Shown here in pieces: positions 41,267 through 51,453 of a stretch of 64,000 nucleotides of DNA (positions within the stretch are counted from its first letter, which is position 1; each line of letters starts with the position of its first letter). A model generated the notes under the pieces. It did no database searches. It was not told the DNA's origin and saw only the letters and a program-made list of their open reading frames with translations. Both the position numbers and the translations under genes were made by a program. The stretch comes from an uncultured Mobilibacterium sp. (GTDB lineage: Bacteria > Bacillota > Clostridia > Peptostreptococcales > Anaerovoracaceae), in contig CAMYCF010000002.1 in NCBI GenBank assembly GCA_947254375.1, positions 75,071-139,070 of the forward strand, written 5' to 3'.

Positions 41267-42757
41267 GTGGATAAACTGATTTCCGAGATCTACAGATCGA
41301 ATACGATAAAAGACGGGATGCACATCATCGTCGGATTTTCCGGAGGACCCGATTCTCTGGCGCTCCTCCATGCGCTCGTGCAGATATCGGAAGGGATGCA
41401 TCTTCGGATCATCCCCGTCCATATCAACCACAGGCTAAGGGGCGAAAGGGCCGACGAAGAGCAGAGGCGGGCGGAGGAGTTTTGCCGTTCGCTCGGGCTC
41501 GAGTGCATAAGCCGCGCCGTCGACTGCAGGGCGCTCGCATCCAATATGAAGATATCCGTCGAGACGGCGGGGCGGTTCGCAAGATATTCGCAGTTCATGG
41601 ATATCGCGGCGGACGAGAGAAGGCGTATAGCCGAGGAGTCCGGTCGTGCGGCGACGGATGAAAGGCGAACTGCGAACCCAGATAAGGTGGTCGTCGCCGT
41701 GGCGCAAAACGCCGACGATCAGAGCGAGACGGTCCTTTTTAGGGCGCTTCGCGGTACGGGTATCGCCGGGCTTGCCGGAATGAGCCACATTCGAAAAGAC
41801 GAAGGAGGATCGGACATCATCCGCCCTCTTCTGAAAGTCACGCGCCGCGAGATAGAAGGCTACATCGAACGAAACGGCCTTTCACCGAATATGGACGACA
41901 GCAACGCGGACACGGAATATACGAGAAATAAGATCCGCCTGGAACTCATACCTTACATAGAAAAGAACATCAACGAAAACGCGAGGGAAAATCTTCGCAG
42001 ACTTTCATATATCGCGTCTGCGGAGAACGATTTCATCGAGCGCGAAGCCGCGAAGGCATACGGATCGGCAACTGCCAGGGTCGGGTCCGAAGCCGCGGAC
42101 GAAGATGAAGTCGTATTCGATTCGGCAAAGCTCAGAGAGCTTCATCCTGCGGTTCTGAGGCGTGTCATCGCAAAGTCGCTCGGCCTGTTCGTCATATCGG
42201 ACAACATAAGTTACAGGACGATCGAAGATGTCATCGCACTCGTGCATTCGGACGACCCGTCGGCGAGGATCGACCTTCCGCAGGGCTGCACGGCGGAGCG
42301 CAGGTACGGTGAGACGATCATCAGAAGGCCGAAGAAGGACGGTGAAAAGCATTCCGTGACCCTCGAAGTCTCCGTCATTTCACCGGAAGAGGCCGAAGCG
42401 GCCGAGGTAAAAAACGCTTCCGACTTTGCCGTCTTCGACTTCGACAAGATAAAAGCTGTCCACGGCGAGGCGGCGGGCGATATAGTTCTCCGCCACCGCA
42501 AAGAGGGGGACAGGATCGCGATCGGCGAAGGAAAGTACAAAAAGCTGCAGGACGTTTTCGTGGACGACAAGGTCCCGCGCTTCGTCCGCGATGATGTCTA
42601 CGTCGCCGCGTGCGGGAGCGAAGTGTTGTGGATCCTGCCGAACGAAAATCTGGCTTCGGAGCGGCACAGAAAACGCGGTAAATTTTCACAAAACTACCAT
42701 GTTGAAAACAATTCGGAACGCCTGTTATTTCTTGAAATGCACAGGTCCGTATGGTAG
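41267..42757 (+). CDS. tilS: tRNA(Ile)-lysidine synthase
   Basis: 496 residues. It ligates lysine to C34 of tRNA-Ile(CAU), an essential step. The PP-loop motif FSGGPDSLALL lies at residues 24-34, followed by HINHRLRGERADEE and VAVAQNADDQSETVLFR. TilS N- and C-terminal substrate-binding domains follow (DDSNADTEYTRNKIR; GDRIAIGEGKYKKLQDVFVDDKVPR in the last 100 residues). The insertion around residues 118-140 is rich in Arg/Glu. The ftsH promoter lies in its last codons. Confidence 0.94.
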   Translation: MDKLISEIYRSNTIKDGMHIIVGFSGGPDSLALLHALVQISEGMHLRIIPVHINHRLRGERADEEQRRAEEFCRSLGLECISRAVDCRALASNMKISVETAGRFARYSQFMDIAADERRRIAEESGRAATDERRTANPDKVVVAVAQNADDQSETVLFRALRGTGIAGLAGMSHIRKDEGGSDIIRPLLKVTRREIEGYIERNGLSPNMDDSNADTEYTRNKIRLELIPYIEKNINENARENLRRLSYIASAENDFIEREAAKAYGSATARVGSEAADEDEVVFDSAKLRELHPAVLRRVIAKSLGLFVISDNISYRTIEDVIALVHSDDPSARIDLPQGCTAERRYGETIIRRPKKDGEKHSVTLEVSVISPEEAEAAEVKNASDFAVFDFDKIKAVHGEAAGDIVLRHRKEGDRIAIGEGKYKKLQDVFVDDKVPRFVRDDVYVAACGSEVLWILPNENLASERHRKRGKFSQNYHVENNSERLLFLEMHRSVW

Positions 42758-42760
42758 AAT
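42732..42760 (+). promoter_or_regulatory. Promoter of ftsH
   Basis: TTGAAA (42732-42737), 17-base spacer ending TGG, TAGAAT (42755-42760), inside the end of tilS. Confidence 0.7.
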
Positions 42761-42821
42761 AGTCAGACAGTTTGTGTGAAATAACAAATTTTAGTAAAGA
42801 CAACGAAAGGGACTGTACAAA

Positions 42822-44981
42822 TTGAAAAGAGCGGGAAGAAATTTCGGGATATATATATTGATATTTATGCTGGTCCTCGGAGCGGCATATTTCTATAAAG
42901 GAGTTGACGACACCAAGAAGGTGCAGGAGATAAAATTCTCCCACTTCGTTACCCAGGTAGAACACAAGAAATACGAGAAGATCAACATCACCGAGAGGAA
43001 GATGACAGGAACGAAGAAGAACGGGAACGTCGAGTTCGCGTACGCTCCGTCCGTAGTTGAGATACAGTGGATCGAGGACAATTACATCTTTCCGCAGGTA
43101 AAGAGCGGCAAGGTAAAAATGGAGAGCGATCCGCCGAAGAGCGATTTCAATCTGCTTTCGATCCTCCCTACGATCATAATGATCGGTGCGCTGATCTTCC
43201 TTTTCTACTTCATGATGAGCCAGGGAGGCAACAACAAGGCCTTCCAGTTCGGTAAAAACAGGGCGAGACGGTACAAGGAGACGGGAAAACAGATCACGTT
43301 CAAGGACGTCGCAGGTCTCGATGAGGAAAAAGAAGAGCTCATGGAGATAGTCGACTTCCTAAAAAATCCGAGCAAGTACTCGAAGCTCGGAGCGAGGATA
43401 CCTAAGGGCGTTCTGATGGTCGGCCAGCCGGGAACAGGTAAGACGTACATTTCAAAGGCGACGGCGGGTGAGGCAGGCGTGCCTTTCTTCACCATTTCCG
43501 GATCCGACTTCGTTGAGATGTTCGTCGGCGTAGGTGCATCGAGGGTGAGAGACCTCTTCGAACAGGCGAAGAAGAACGCTCCGTGCATCATATTCATCGA
43601 CGAGATCGATGCCGTCGGAAGAAAGAGGGGAGCCGGACTCGGCGGCGGAAACGACGAGCGCGAGCAGACGCTCAACCAGCTGCTCGTCGAGATGGACGGT
43701 TTCGACGACAATCAGGGAATAATCATACTCGCGGCGACGAACAGGCCGGACGTTCTTGACCCGGCGCTTTTGAGACCGGGACGTTTCGACAGACAGATCG
43801 TCATCGGTATGCCTGACATCAAGGCGAGAGAAGAAATATTCAAGGTACATACGAGGAACAAACCTCTGGACGAAGGTGTATCGCCGAAGATTTTAGCGAG
43901 AAGGACTCCGGGATTTTCACCGGCCGACATAGAGAACCTCGTCAACGAGGCGGCGCTCCTCGCTGCAAGGCGAAACGGCACGAAGATCAGAATGGATGAA
44001 ATAGAAGAGGCTACGACGAAAGTCATCGCAGGACCTCAGAAGAAGTCAAGGGTCATCTCGCCTGAAGAGAAGAAACTCACGGCTTACCACGAAGCCGGAC
44101 ATGCCATAGTGATGAGGGCCCTTCCGGGCTCGCATCCTGTTCATCAGGTAACGATAATACCGCGCGGAATGGCGGGCGGATTCACGATGTCGCTTCCTGA
44201 GAAGGAGAAATACTTCGAGACAAGGGGTGAGATGATCGACATGATCAAACACCTCCTCGCGGGACGTGTGGCCGAAGAGATCAAGCTCGACGACATAAGC
44301 ACGGGCGCGAGCAACGACCTCGAACGCGCGACGCAGATAGCAAGGGGAATGATAACGAAGTACGGATTCAGCAAGAAACTCGGACCTGTAAGCTTCAGCT
44401 CGAGCGATGAAGTGTTCCTGGGCAAGGATTTCTCGACGCGTCAGAACTATTCCGAGGAGATCGCATCCGAGATCGACATGGAGATCAAGGCGATACTCGA
44501 AGAGTGCTATGCCGACACGAAGAAGATCCTTCAGGAGAACGACGAGGCGTTCGAAAGGGTAGCGCAGACGCTCCTCGAAGTCGAGACGATCAACGCAAAG
44601 CAGTTCGAAGATCTTTTCACCGGTGCACGCACCGTCGAGCAGCTGGCTGAAGACGTCAAAGATGAAGAGAAGGAAATAGAGAAGAAGAACGCGGCCGAGG
44701 CCGCCGAGAGCAAGAGGCTCGAAGCGGAGAGAAAGGCCGAGATCGAGGCGAAGAAGAGGGAGCTCGAAAACATGCTCACCGACGCCTATTCCGATCCCGC
44801 CGAACTTGAAGAGTTCATAAGATACAACAATATAAAGAAGAGGAAGCCGAACTCTTCGGCAAAAGACGCTCAGATAAAAGGAGCTCCTGATAAGGATGCT
44901 CCGGTAAAAGACGAGCCGGCCGAAGAAAAGCCTGAGGATAAAAACGACGGAGACCCGGGCGAAAAAGGATCGGACGAATAA
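42822..44981 (+). CDS. ftsH: ATP-dependent zinc metalloprotease FtsH
   Basis: 719 residues starting at TTG. A membrane-anchored AAA protease degrading membrane and regulatory proteins. Membrane segments at about 8-26 and 108-128 flank an outside domain; Walker A is VGQPGTGKT, Walker [12 protein letters not shown], the second region of homology contains [21 protein letters not shown], and the zinc site is HEAGH. The C-terminal 90 residues are a charged coiled coil and a Lys/Pro/Glu/Asp-rich tail absent from many homologues. A 15-base tandem duplication covers the stop codon. Confidence 0.96.
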   Translation: MKRAGRNFGIYILIFMLVLGAAYFYKGVDDTKKVQEIKFSHFVTQVEHKKYEKINITERKMTGTKKNGNVEFAYAPSVVEIQWIEDNYIFPQVKSGKVKMESDPPKSDFNLLSILPTIIMIGALIFLFYFMMSQGGNNKAFQFGKNRARRYKETGKQITFKDVAGLDEEKEELMEIVDFLKNPSKYSKLGARIPKGVLMVGQPGTGKTYISKATAGEAGVPFFTISGSDFVEMFVGVGASRVRDLFEQAKKNAPCIIFIDEIDAVGRKRGAGLGGGNDEREQTLNQLLVEMDGFDDNQGIIILAATNRPDVLDPALLRPGRFDRQIVIGMPDIKAREEIFKVHTRNKPLDEGVSPKILARRTPGFSPADIENLVNEAALLAARRNGTKIRMDEIEEATTKVIAGPQKKSRVISPEEKKLTAYHEAGHAIVMRALPGSHPVHQVTIIPRGMAGGFTMSLPEKEKYFETRGEMIDMIKHLLAGRVAEEIKLDDISTGASNDLERATQIARGMITKYGFSKKLGPVSFSSSDEVFLGKDFSTRQNYSEEIASEIDMEIKAILEECYADTKKILQENDEAFERVAQTLLEVETINAKQFEDLFTGARTVEQLAEDVKDEEKEIEKKNAAEAAESKRLEAERKAEIEAKKRELENMLTDAYSDPAELEEFIRYNNIKKRKPNSSAKDAQIKGAPDKDAPVKDEPAEEKPEDKNDGDPGEKGSDE

Positions 44982-44994
44982 GGATCGGACGAAT
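44965..44994. repeat. 15-base tandem duplication at the ftsH stop
   Basis: AAGGATCGGACGAAT at 44965-44979 and again at 44980-44994; the stop codon falls at the junction. Confidence 0.85.
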
Positions 44995-45052
44995 AAGGTT
45001 CACAAAGCATATAAAAACTTATATCAACAGATAAGGTACAGGAGACAGTCAA

Positions 45053-46627
45053 ATGAGGATCACGATAGAAGATTGCATGAACTTAGACGCTTTCAGTGAA
45101 GCGAGGATAGAGACCTGCGCGAGAAAAGCGGGCAACAAGAGGGTGCGCACGATATCGGTGTTCGATGAAGACAATATCAAGAAGGGTATCGCAAGGAACG
45201 GCGCCAAGGAGCAGATGGTAATAACCCACTTCTGGTCGCTCAGGAACGATATAAACGGCCAGATCGAGGCCGCCGTCGGACTGGCGAAGAAGGATATCGC
45301 CGCACTTGTCATATTCCTCTGCGAAGACGGAGTAAGGAGTGTGGACAGCAAGCTCGCGAAAGCCGCGGAAGAGAGCGGCCTCGTCCTGATCTCGATATAC
45401 GACAACGGCGAGAAGGCATATTCGCAGATCATCGAGCAGGTACTCGACAAGATCCTTTACGGAGACAATTACAGTGACAACATCCTGAACAACACGATAT
45501 ATCACCTCCTCAACTTCGAGAAGCACCGCAACTTCCAGAACGCTCTGAAGCAGGCGGCGATAAGCAACGATTATCAGGTCGTTCTCATGACATCCGAATT
45601 CAACCCGATACTGACGATCGAAACGAGAAAACTGGAAACGATCGACAACGCTATCGCGGCCGCTCAGAAGTACGACGTCACCCACGGCAACACTTTTAAG
45701 CAGGTGCCGATGAACGACATAATAACTTACTGGGGAACGATCGAGATCGAGGGAGAGAAGCACATACTCCTCATCGTCGATAACGAGGACAATTACTCGG
45801 CCACCGAGATAAAGAAACTCGCGGAGATCATCGAGCTTGCTATGGGAATGTGGAAGTACACGCCTGAAAGGGACTCGAGAGCCGAGCTCATCAAATCCGC
45901 GGTCAGGGGAGACGTGACTTTCTGCTACACGCTGCTCGATGAAGCGGGCCTCAAAAACAAGCAGTTCCTCAGCGTTTTTTATGCGTCGGGGATAAACAAT
46001 ACGGAGTCGCAGGCGATCATAGACAGATACAAGAGGGAATACGATTTCAGCATACTGCCTCTCATAGAGAGCAAGGACATCTACGGCATGGTCTATTCGT
46101 CAGCCGGCGAAGGGAGCCGCAGCACGCTCAATAACGCGTGCATCGCGATGTTCGATGAGATCAAGAACGGAAAGAAGGACGTCAGGATCCTCCACATCAC
46201 CGGCCTCGAAAACCTCGACAACGCGATCGACGGTTTCAAGATGATAAACGAGACGAGGACCGACGTCGAGAAGGTCTTCCCGTACAAGCGCGTCTTCAGC
46301 AAATACGAGATGTCAATGGTATATAACTGCATCATACTCAAGATGAATTCGCCTCATCTCAGAAAGCTGTATATCGAGCTTCTCGAGCCTTTCGAGACGG
46401 GGATATCGGCCGCGAAGGGAAGACTGCTCCTCGAGACCCTCGAGACTTTCGTTCTCGATGCGGGGATGAACAGCAGCAAGACGGCTGAAATACTCGATAT
46501 ACATAACAACACCGTTCAGTACAGGCTCAAGAAGATAAACGAGATGCTCGGCGCCGAGATGACCGGAAACAGGATAATCCCGGGGCTCACGATGGCGCTC
46601 GCCATAAGCCGTATGGAGGAGAGATAG
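45053..46627 (+). CDS. PucR/CdaR-type transcriptional regulator
   Basis: 524 residues with ribosome site CAGGAG. The N-terminal about 130 residues resemble the PucR purine-catabolism regulator domain (MRITIEDCMNLDAF...). A middle GGDEF-like region follows. The C-terminal HTH_30 reads LLETLETFVLDAGMNSSKTAEIL and HNNTVQYRLKKINEMLG. These proteins often control nitrogen or nucleobase use. It abuts coaX directly (ATG after TAG), so it is probably in one transcript with coaX and dusB, not with a catabolic operon. Confidence 0.85.
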   Translation: MRITIEDCMNLDAFSEARIETCARKAGNKRVRTISVFDEDNIKKGIARNGAKEQMVITHFWSLRNDINGQIEAAVGLAKKDIAALVIFLCEDGVRSVDSKLAKAAEESGLVLISIYDNGEKAYSQIIEQVLDKILYGDNYSDNILNNTIYHLLNFEKHRNFQNALKQAAISNDYQVVLMTSEFNPILTIETRKLETIDNAIAAAQKYDVTHGNTFKQVPMNDIITYWGTIEIEGEKHILLIVDNEDNYSATEIKKLAEIIELAMGMWKYTPERDSRAELIKSAVRGDVTFCYTLLDEAGLKNKQFLSVFYASGINNTESQAIIDRYKREYDFSILPLIESKDIYGMVYSSAGEGSRSTLNNACIAMFDEIKNGKKDVRILHITGLENLDNAIDGFKMINETRTDVEKVFPYKRVFSKYEMSMVYNCIILKMNSPHLRKLYIELLEPFETGISAAKGRLLLETLETFVLDAGMNSSKTAEILDIHNNTVQYRLKKINEMLGAEMTGNRIIPGLTMALAISRMEER

Positions 46628-47449
46628 ATGCTCGTCGCTTTCGACATAGGCAACACGAATATAGTTCTCGGTGTTTTTGAGGGCGAGAAACTGCTGACGA
46701 GTTTCAGACTCGCCGCGGACACAAAGAGGAGCGCGGACGAATACGGGATAATCATCGACCGTCTTTTCAGGTACGAAGGACTCGATCCGAAGGACGTGGG
46801 CGACGTGATAATATCATCGGTCGTTCCGGCACTCATTTTTACCATGCAGCACATGTGCTACAAGTACTATGGTATATCGCCGCTCATAGTCGAGACGGGG
46901 ATAAAAACGGGTCTCAAGATAAAATGCGACGACCCGCGGCAGATCGGCTCCGACAGGATAGTCAACGCCGTGGCCGCTCATTCCAAATACGACTGCCCGC
47001 TCATAATAGTCGACTTCGGTACCGCGACGACGTTCTGCGCCGTTACGGCGGAAGGAGATTATCTCGGCGGCACGATAGCGGCCGGAATAAAAATATCCGG
47101 TGAAGCTCTTTTCGAAAAAACGGCTAAGCTCCCGCACGTCGAACTCGAGAAGCCGGGCAGGGTCATCTGTAAAAACACGGTCGAAAGCATGCAGTCCGGC
47201 CTGATATACGGCAATGTTGGGCTCGCCGAACACATAATATCCGAAATGAAAAAAGAACTCGTCCGCGACTACGGCCAGGACGGGGACAGGATAAAAGTCA
47301 TCGCAACCGGCGGACTTGCGACGATGATAGCCGAAGGAACGGACATCATCGACGCGGTCGAGAAGAGACTGATGCTTCAGGGGCTCCTCGTCATATACGA
47401 GAAGAACAAGGTCGGAAGAAAGAGCAGGACGAATGTACGACGCGATTGA
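46628..47449 (+). CDS. coaX: Type III pantothenate kinase
   Basis: 273 residues. It phosphorylates pantothenate in coenzyme A synthesis and is insensitive to CoA feedback. ASKHA-fold motifs: AFDIGNTNIVLGVF (PHOSPHATE 1), GSDRIVNAVAAH, VDFGTATTFCAV (PHOSPHATE 2 with catalytic region), GGTIAAGIKIS and IATGGLA (adenosine). Its last 17 bases overlap dusB. Confidence 0.95.
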   Translation: MLVAFDIGNTNIVLGVFEGEKLLTSFRLAADTKRSADEYGIIIDRLFRYEGLDPKDVGDVIISSVVPALIFTMQHMCYKYYGISPLIVETGIKTGLKIKCDDPRQIGSDRIVNAVAAHSKYDCPLIIVDFGTATTFCAVTAEGDYLGGTIAAGIKISGEALFEKTAKLPHVELEKPGRVICKNTVESMQSGLIYGNVGLAEHIISEMKKELVRDYGQDGDRIKVIATGGLATMIAEGTDIIDAVEKRLMLQGLLVIYEKNKVGRKSRTNVRRD

Positions 47450-48434
47450 TATAGGCGGTGTCAGACTCGAAGATCCGTTCATCCTCGCACCGCTCGCCGG
47501 CGTGACAGACGCGGCGATGAGGGAGATATGCGAACGGTTCGGAGCTGCGATGACGACAACGGAAATGGTCAGCGCGAAGGGGCTCTGCTACGGAGACAGA
47601 AAAACTTCGGAACTCCTGTACATCGACGAAAGGACGACATCGCCGGTAGCCGTGCAGATCTTCGGGAGCGAACCGGACATCATGGGAGAAGCGGTGCGTA
47701 TCCTCGACGGCAGGGCGACGGGCATGAGAAAGACGCCTCTCGGAGCGTGCCGTCATTCAATAATAGACGTAAATATGGGCTGCCCCGTACCTAAAGTCGT
47801 CAAAAACGGCGACGGCGCAGCTCTTTTGAAATCACCTGACAAGGTGTACGACGTCCTGTCAGCAGTGAAAGCGGCGACGGACAAGCCGGTGACCGTAAAG
47901 ATAAGGGAAGGCTTCGACGACGACTGCATAAACGCGGTAGAGGTGGCGAAGGCGGCGGAAGCGGCCGGTGTCTCCGCGATATGCGTACACGGAAGGACGA
48001 GGGAGCAATTTTACTCCGGGAAAGCCGATTGGGACATAATAGCCGAAGTCAAGAAGAATGTAGGCATAAAAGTCATCGGGAACGGCGATGTTTTTAAGGC
48101 CGAAGACGGCATAGCGATGATGAAGGAAACGGGCTGCGACGCAGTAATGGTCGCAAGAGGAGCCCTCGGCAACCCTTTTATCTTCAGGGACCTGAGGGCC
48201 CTTTACAGATACGGAGAGAGACCGGAGCCGCCCACGCCCGAAGAAAGGTCGCGCGTCATGCTCGAACACTTCGACCGCCTGATCGAACTCAAAGGCGAAT
48301 ACAGAGCGGTGAGGGAGATGAGGAAGCACGCCGGCTGGTACACGAAGGGCATGCCGGGCGCGGCCGCCCTGAGGGGAAGAATAAACGCTATTGACAGCAT
48401 AGAAGAAATGAAAGAGGTTTTGACTTTTGCGTAA
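47433..48434 (+). CDS. dusB: tRNA-dihydrouridine synthase (DusB type)
   Basis: 333 residues. An FMN enzyme reducing uridines in the tRNA D-loop. N-terminal LAPLAGVTDAAMREI, TTEMVSAKGLCYG, the catalytic region VDVNMGCPVPKVVKNGDGAAL (Cys is the proton donor), VTVKIREGF, VHGRTREQFYSGKADW and IGNGDVF are all canonical. It overlaps coaX upstream and the lipoprotein gene downstream by 8 bases. Confidence 0.94.
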   Translation: MYDAIDIGGVRLEDPFILAPLAGVTDAAMREICERFGAAMTTTEMVSAKGLCYGDRKTSELLYIDERTTSPVAVQIFGSEPDIMGEAVRILDGRATGMRKTPLGACRHSIIDVNMGCPVPKVVKNGDGAALLKSPDKVYDVLSAVKAATDKPVTVKIREGFDDDCINAVEVAKAAEAAGVSAICVHGRTREQFYSGKADWDIIAEVKKNVGIKVIGNGDVFKAEDGIAMMKETGCDAVMVARGALGNPFIFRDLRALYRYGERPEPPTPEERSRVMLEHFDRLIELKGEYRAVREMRKHAGWYTKGMPGAAALRGRINAIDSIEEMKEVLTFA

Positions 48435-49728
48435 TATCATCGACGGAAAGAAAAAAGAAACACGCAGCGGGAGGACAGAGCGCAGGAAGGGCGCACGCGT
48501 TTTTACGGCGCTGATGCTCATGACGGCGCTCGTTTTTACGCTGACCGGGTGCACGACTTTCGACAATTTTAAAAGGGCTTTTATCGATAAAAACTCTGCC
48601 GACGATGCCGACGCCGTATACATAGGGGTCTACGAGCCGGAATCGGGAGAATTCGAGCAGGAAGGCAAGAACGAGATAAAAGGCATAGAGCTCGCGAACA
48701 GCATGTACGGCAGCTTCAGGGGCGCCGAGATAAAGCTGATAAAAGTCGACAACCAGTCGGACATCCACGCTTCGAAGACGGCGATAGAGGATCTCATCAA
48801 GCTGAAGCCGGTCGCGATAATCGGAAGTGCGGGAGAGATGAGCTCGATGGCGGCGACGAAGTACGTCCAAAAGGCGAAGATCCCGATGATAACTCCGTCG
48901 GCCTCAAATCCGCTGATAACGGAAGGCCACGATTACTGCTTCCGCGCGTGCATAACCGACTCCCAGAGGGGAGAGGGCATCGTCGAATACATGGTCGACA
49001 AGCTCGGAGCGAGCAGCATCGGCGTAGTGACGCTGAAGAACAACAGCCTTACGTCAGCCCTCATGAGCGGTTTTACGAGCAAGGTCAATTCGTACGCCGG
49101 CAGCGCATCGATCGTCATGAAAAAAGAGTACGGCGTGGACGACTACGAATTCAAGGGCCTCATAAAAGCTCTGAAGAAGAACAAGCCGCAGGCGGTCTTC
49201 ATGCCGCTCGGAGCGGAGAAGGCGGACGTGATTTTTACGAAGGTGGAAAAAGCGGGCCTCACGGACATCGTTTTTATCGGCGATAAAAGCTGGAACAAAG
49301 ACGATTTTATAAAAATCATGAAGAAGCACCCGAAGATAAAGATCGCTTTCCCGGCGGACAGCGTCATCAATAAAAACAGGTCCACGAAGGAGGCCGTGAC
49401 TTCGGAGACGCAGAAATTCATGATTGAGTACGAGCGGAAATACGGCGACAACGACATGCCGACGTCGAACGCGTTGCTCGGATACGACGCCTACATACTC
49501 GTCCTCAATGCGATGAACAACGCGAAGAGCCTCGACCCGAAGGACGTGAGGGATGCTCTCGCAGGGATATCGGATCTCAGATGCGTATCGGGCGTGGTCA
49601 CGTTCGACGAAAACGGTAACCCGATAAGGCCGGTCACGATCTGTTCGATAGAGAAGGGCGAGATCGTTTCGATATATACGACGAAGACGGGATCGGAATC
49701 GAAGAAGTTAGATAAGATAGAAAAATAA
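48427..49728 (+). CDS. Branched-chain amino acid-type substrate-binding lipoprotein
   Basis: 433 residues from a TTG. The N-terminus is long and basic, then a lipoprotein signal (ALVFTLTGC, Cys near residue 38). The mature part is a periplasmic-binding-protein type I fold of the Leu/Ile/Val family: YIGVYEPESGEFEQEGKNE, IIGSAGEMSSMAATKYVQ, MITPSASNPLIT, FLIGYDAYILVLNAM-like end. No permease or ATPase genes adjoin it, so it may serve a transporter encoded elsewhere or act as a receptor. Its gene overlaps dusB by 8 bases, an odd housekeeping neighbour. Confidence 0.85.
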   Translation: MRNIIDGKKKETRSGRTERRKGARVFTALMLMTALVFTLTGCTTFDNFKRAFIDKNSADDADAVYIGVYEPESGEFEQEGKNEIKGIELANSMYGSFRGAEIKLIKVDNQSDIHASKTAIEDLIKLKPVAIIGSAGEMSSMAATKYVQKAKIPMITPSASNPLITEGHDYCFRACITDSQRGEGIVEYMVDKLGASSIGVVTLKNNSLTSALMSGFTSKVNSYAGSASIVMKKEYGVDDYEFKGLIKALKKNKPQAVFMPLGAEKADVIFTKVEKAGLTDIVFIGDKSWNKDDFIKIMKKHPKIKIAFPADSVINKNRSTKEAVTSETQKFMIEYERKYGDNDMPTSNALLGYDAYILVLNAMNNAKSLDPKDVRDALAGISDLRCVSGVVTFDENGNPIRPVTICSIEKGEIVSIYTTKTGSESKKLDKIEK

Positions 49729-49753
49729 AAATATCAAAAGGTGGGTGAGCACG

Positions 49754-51184
49754 ATGGATTACATGGAAATGCTGGATAAAAACTACGACGCGATGGTCGA
49801 TGCGCTTGCGGGCAGCATAAGGATGAAGAGCGTCCTTGCTCCGGAAGAGAAGGGACCGAACGGTGAGGTATATCATTTCGGAAAGGACATACATGAAGCG
49901 TACATGTACGTGATGAAGCTCGGCGAGGAAATGGGCTTCGACACCGCGAACTTCGACAACTACGGCGGCCACATCGAGTGGAAAGCCGAGGATCCGAACG
50001 CCGAGGTTTTTGCGATAGTCGGTCACGTCGACGTCGTCCCTGAAGGCGAAGGCTGGGAAGACGCTCCTTACGATCCTGTCATCAAGGACGGCTGGATGAA
50101 CGGTCGCGGTACGACAGACGACAAGGGCCCCGTCATCTCCTGCCTTTATGCGATGAAAGTGCTCAAAGACGCGGGCGCAAAGCCTAAGAAAACGATAAGG
50201 CTCATCATCGGGCTCGACGAAGAGACGGAAAAGAGGGGAATGGTCTACTACCTCGAAAAGGCCGGCATGCCCGATCTCGGCATCACGCCGGACGGAGAGT
50301 TCCCTCTCATAAACGGAGAGATGGGCATACTCGTATTCCAACTCGCCTCGAAGCTCGAGAAAAAGCACGGAGCCGAAGGCCATGTTTTGAGAAAAATGGA
50401 GTCGGGCATAGCGTACAACGTCGTACCGAATTCGGCGAAAGCCGTCATAGCGCCGTCATCGGAAGATGAAGGACAGGCTATCATCGAAAAGGCCAAAAAA
50501 TACGCGGAAGAAAGCGGACACGAGCTGTCGGCAAAGAAGGCCGGTAAAAGCATCGCAGTCGAGACGAAGGGCGTCCAGGCGCACGGAGCCAGGCCGGAAC
50601 TCGGACTCAACGCGATAAGCGTGATGATGGGCTTCCTCGGCACGATCGAATTCTCGTCCGACTCGGTGAACGATTTTATCAGCTACTACAACGAACACAT
50701 AGGTTTTGACCTCAGCGGCGAAAGGATCGGCTGTGCCTTCGAGGATGAGCCTTCGGGCAAGCTCATTTTCAACGTCGGACTCGCTTCGATAGACGAGGAG
50801 ATCGCGTCGGTCACGATAAACATAAGATTCCCTGTAACGAACACGGGAGACGAGGTATATGCGGGCATCGAGAAGACGCTCGAAGGCACGAAGATCGGCA
50901 TCGTCAAAGAAGCGATAGAGAACCCGATCTTTATCGACCCTGAGGACGATTTCGTAAAGAAGCTCATGGAGGCTTATGTGGAGGAGACGGGCGATACGGA
51001 AGGAAAGCCTTTCGTTATCGGCGGCGGAACTTACGCGAAACTGATGCACAGAGTGCTCGCGTTCGGAGCGATGTTCCCGGGCGAAGAGGACAGGATGCAT
51101 CAGCCGAACGAGAAGATCGACCTCGAGAGCTATAAAAAGATGACGCGCGTGTACGCGAAGATGCTGGAGAAGATCTGCTTTTAG
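49754..51184 (+). CDS. pepV: M20-family dipeptidase (PepV type)
   Basis: 476 residues from the ATG after AAGGTGG; a GTG nine bases upstream has no spacing for a site. Zinc ligands and catalytic residues: VGHVDVVPEGEGW (His, Asp), GRGTTDDKGPVISCLYA (Asp), GLDEETEKRG (Glu-Glu), and a late MHRVLAFGAMFPGEEDRMHQ (His). PepV lid-domain sequences lie between. It cleaves dipeptides in the cytoplasm. The first 25 residues contain four Met. An FMN riboswitch-controlled gene follows. Confidence 0.92.
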   Translation: MDYMEMLDKNYDAMVDALAGSIRMKSVLAPEEKGPNGEVYHFGKDIHEAYMYVMKLGEEMGFDTANFDNYGGHIEWKAEDPNAEVFAIVGHVDVVPEGEGWEDAPYDPVIKDGWMNGRGTTDDKGPVISCLYAMKVLKDAGAKPKKTIRLIIGLDEETEKRGMVYYLEKAGMPDLGITPDGEFPLINGEMGILVFQLASKLEKKHGAEGHVLRKMESGIAYNVVPNSAKAVIAPSSEDEGQAIIEKAKKYAEESGHELSAKKAGKSIAVETKGVQAHGARPELGLNAISVMMGFLGTIEFSSDSVNDFISYYNEHIGFDLSGERIGCAFEDEPSGKLIFNVGLASIDEEIASVTINIRFPVTNTGDEVYAGIEKTLEGTKIGIVKEAIENPIFIDPEDDFVKKLMEAYVEETGDTEGKPFVIGGGTYAKLMHRVLAFGAMFPGEEDRMHQPNEKIDLESYKKMTRVYAKMLEKICF

Positions 51185-51193
51185 CGGTACACC

Positions 51194-51222
51194 TTGACCG
51201 TCACGCCGTATCATAGTATACT
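51194..51222 (+). promoter_or_regulatory. Promoter of the ribU transcript
   Basis: TTGACC (51194-51199), 17-base spacer, TATACT (51217-51222). Confidence 0.75.
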
Positions 51223-51245
51223 CATTGAGGAAAATAAAATCTGTT

Positions 51246-51358
51246 TCAGGGCGTGGTGAAAGTCCACACCGGCGGTGATCGGCGATGCCGTAAGTCCGCG
51301 AGCGAGAGCTGAATCGGTGAGATTCCGATACCGACGGTACAGTCCGGATGAAAGAAAC
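51246..51358 (+). ncRNA. FMN riboswitch (RFN element)
   Basis: All conserved blocks are present in order: AGGGCGTGGTGAAAGTCCAC, ACCGGCGGTGAT, AGTCCGCGAGCG, ATCGGTGAGATTCCGATACC, GACGGTACAGTCCGGATGA, closing with GAAAGAA. It should turn off ribU when FMN is plentiful. An intrinsic-terminator hairpin lies just after it. Confidence 0.97.
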
Positions 51359-51381
51359 ATTTACAATCAAAGTTGTAAAGG

Positions 51382-51409
51382 TGGCCTTGATCGTTCAAGG
51401 CCATTTATA
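51382..51409 (+). terminator. Expression-platform hairpin of the FMN riboswitch
   Basis: TGGCCTTG, loop ATCGTT, CAAGGCCA, then TTTATAA. The preceding TTACAA/TTGTAA pair (51361-51379) could form the alternative structure. Confidence 0.7.
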
Positions 51410-51453
51410 ATGCCGAACAGATTCCAACCTACAAGCCAAAGGAGGAATGTGTT

